Below, in pieces: positions 63,878 to 64,000 of a DNA stretch of 64,000 bases (positions are counted from its first letter, which is position 1; each line of letters opens with the position of its first letter). This stretch comes from Dyadobacter bucti (GTDB lineage: Bacteria > Bacteroidota > Bacteroidia > Cytophagales > Spirosomataceae). Under the pieces are notes generated by a model that saw only the letters and a program-made list of their open reading frames with translations, did not search any database and was not told where the DNA came from. Position numbers and translations under genes: made by a program. Where the stretch lies: NCBI RefSeq assembly GCF_005869225.1, contig NZ_SWFP01000007.1, positions 1 to 64,000 of the forward strand. Reading direction: 5' to 3'.

Positions 63878-64000
63878 TTTCATTAGAGGCGTTTGAAAAT
63901 GTCCGGCTCGTATGTTAAATTTGATGAAGACTTCAACCTGATTCTGAGGTTCATTTTTTCAAATCTTACTTTTTACAAGGTCAGTTTGAACTTCATCAAT

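Overview
The window looks like part of a Bacteroidota chromosome, most likely a Cytophagales organism of the Dyadobacter kind. The evidence is a type IX sorting domain, BshB1, a Wzz-fused tyrosine autokinase, LytTR regulators, LVIVD lipoproteins, a DUF1361 protein, a CX3CX2C QueE, and weak or absent Shine-Dalgarno sequences. The genus is an inference; no rRNA or tRNA gene was seen.

Positions 1 to about 21.8 kb are accessory DNA: an integrated mobilizable element whose right end abuts the 3' end of mnmE. Its integrase/excisionase pair (20113-21590) is preceded by an unusual repeat-rich control region (21601-21738). Moving left come a membrane protein, a helix-turn-helix protein, a VapE-type helicase with iteron-like heptamers, and a mobilization block (119-aa protein, ParA-like ATPase, membrane protein, MobC-like protein). 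No relaxase follows MobC. Instead there is a terminator, a large palindrome, a frameshifted serine recombinase and a defence island. The island holds a complete Gabija-like pair (OLD nuclease plus UvrD helicase, 4907-8757), a small protein with a GGCT-like motif, a second OLD/UvrD pair pointing the opposite way (13274-9445), and a 1266-aa STAND NTPase with a nuclease-like N-terminus (609-4409). The tail of an IS3-family transposase and gene debris lie at the extreme left. The left end of the element is not in the window.

Positions 21.8-42.5 kb are mostly chromosomal genes: mnmE, queE, an OmpA/TPR envelope protein, trxB, an M23/LysM peptidase, bshB1, msrB, an outer-membrane protein, two LVIVD lipoproteins, a dihaem cytochrome c, a pseudouridine synthase, DUF1361, a DEAD-box helicase, an AraC / aldehyde dehydrogenase / DUF779 module, an orphan LytTR response regulator and a DUF1080 protein. 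Long gene-poor stretches lie at 39.05-40.0 and 40.8-41.9 kb.

Positions 43-63.7 kb are an exopolysaccharide locus. It holds a YwqE/CpsB phosphatase, Wza, Wzc, UDP-glucose dehydrogenase, flippase, pyruvyl transferase, five glycosyltransferases, a Wzy-like polymerase, a GDP-mannose-dehydrogenase-like enzyme, a polysaccharide lyase and a small exported protein with a T9SS-like tail. Together they suggest a Wzx/Wzy-type, uronic-acid-containing, pyruvylated polymer, with a lyase to trim or release it.
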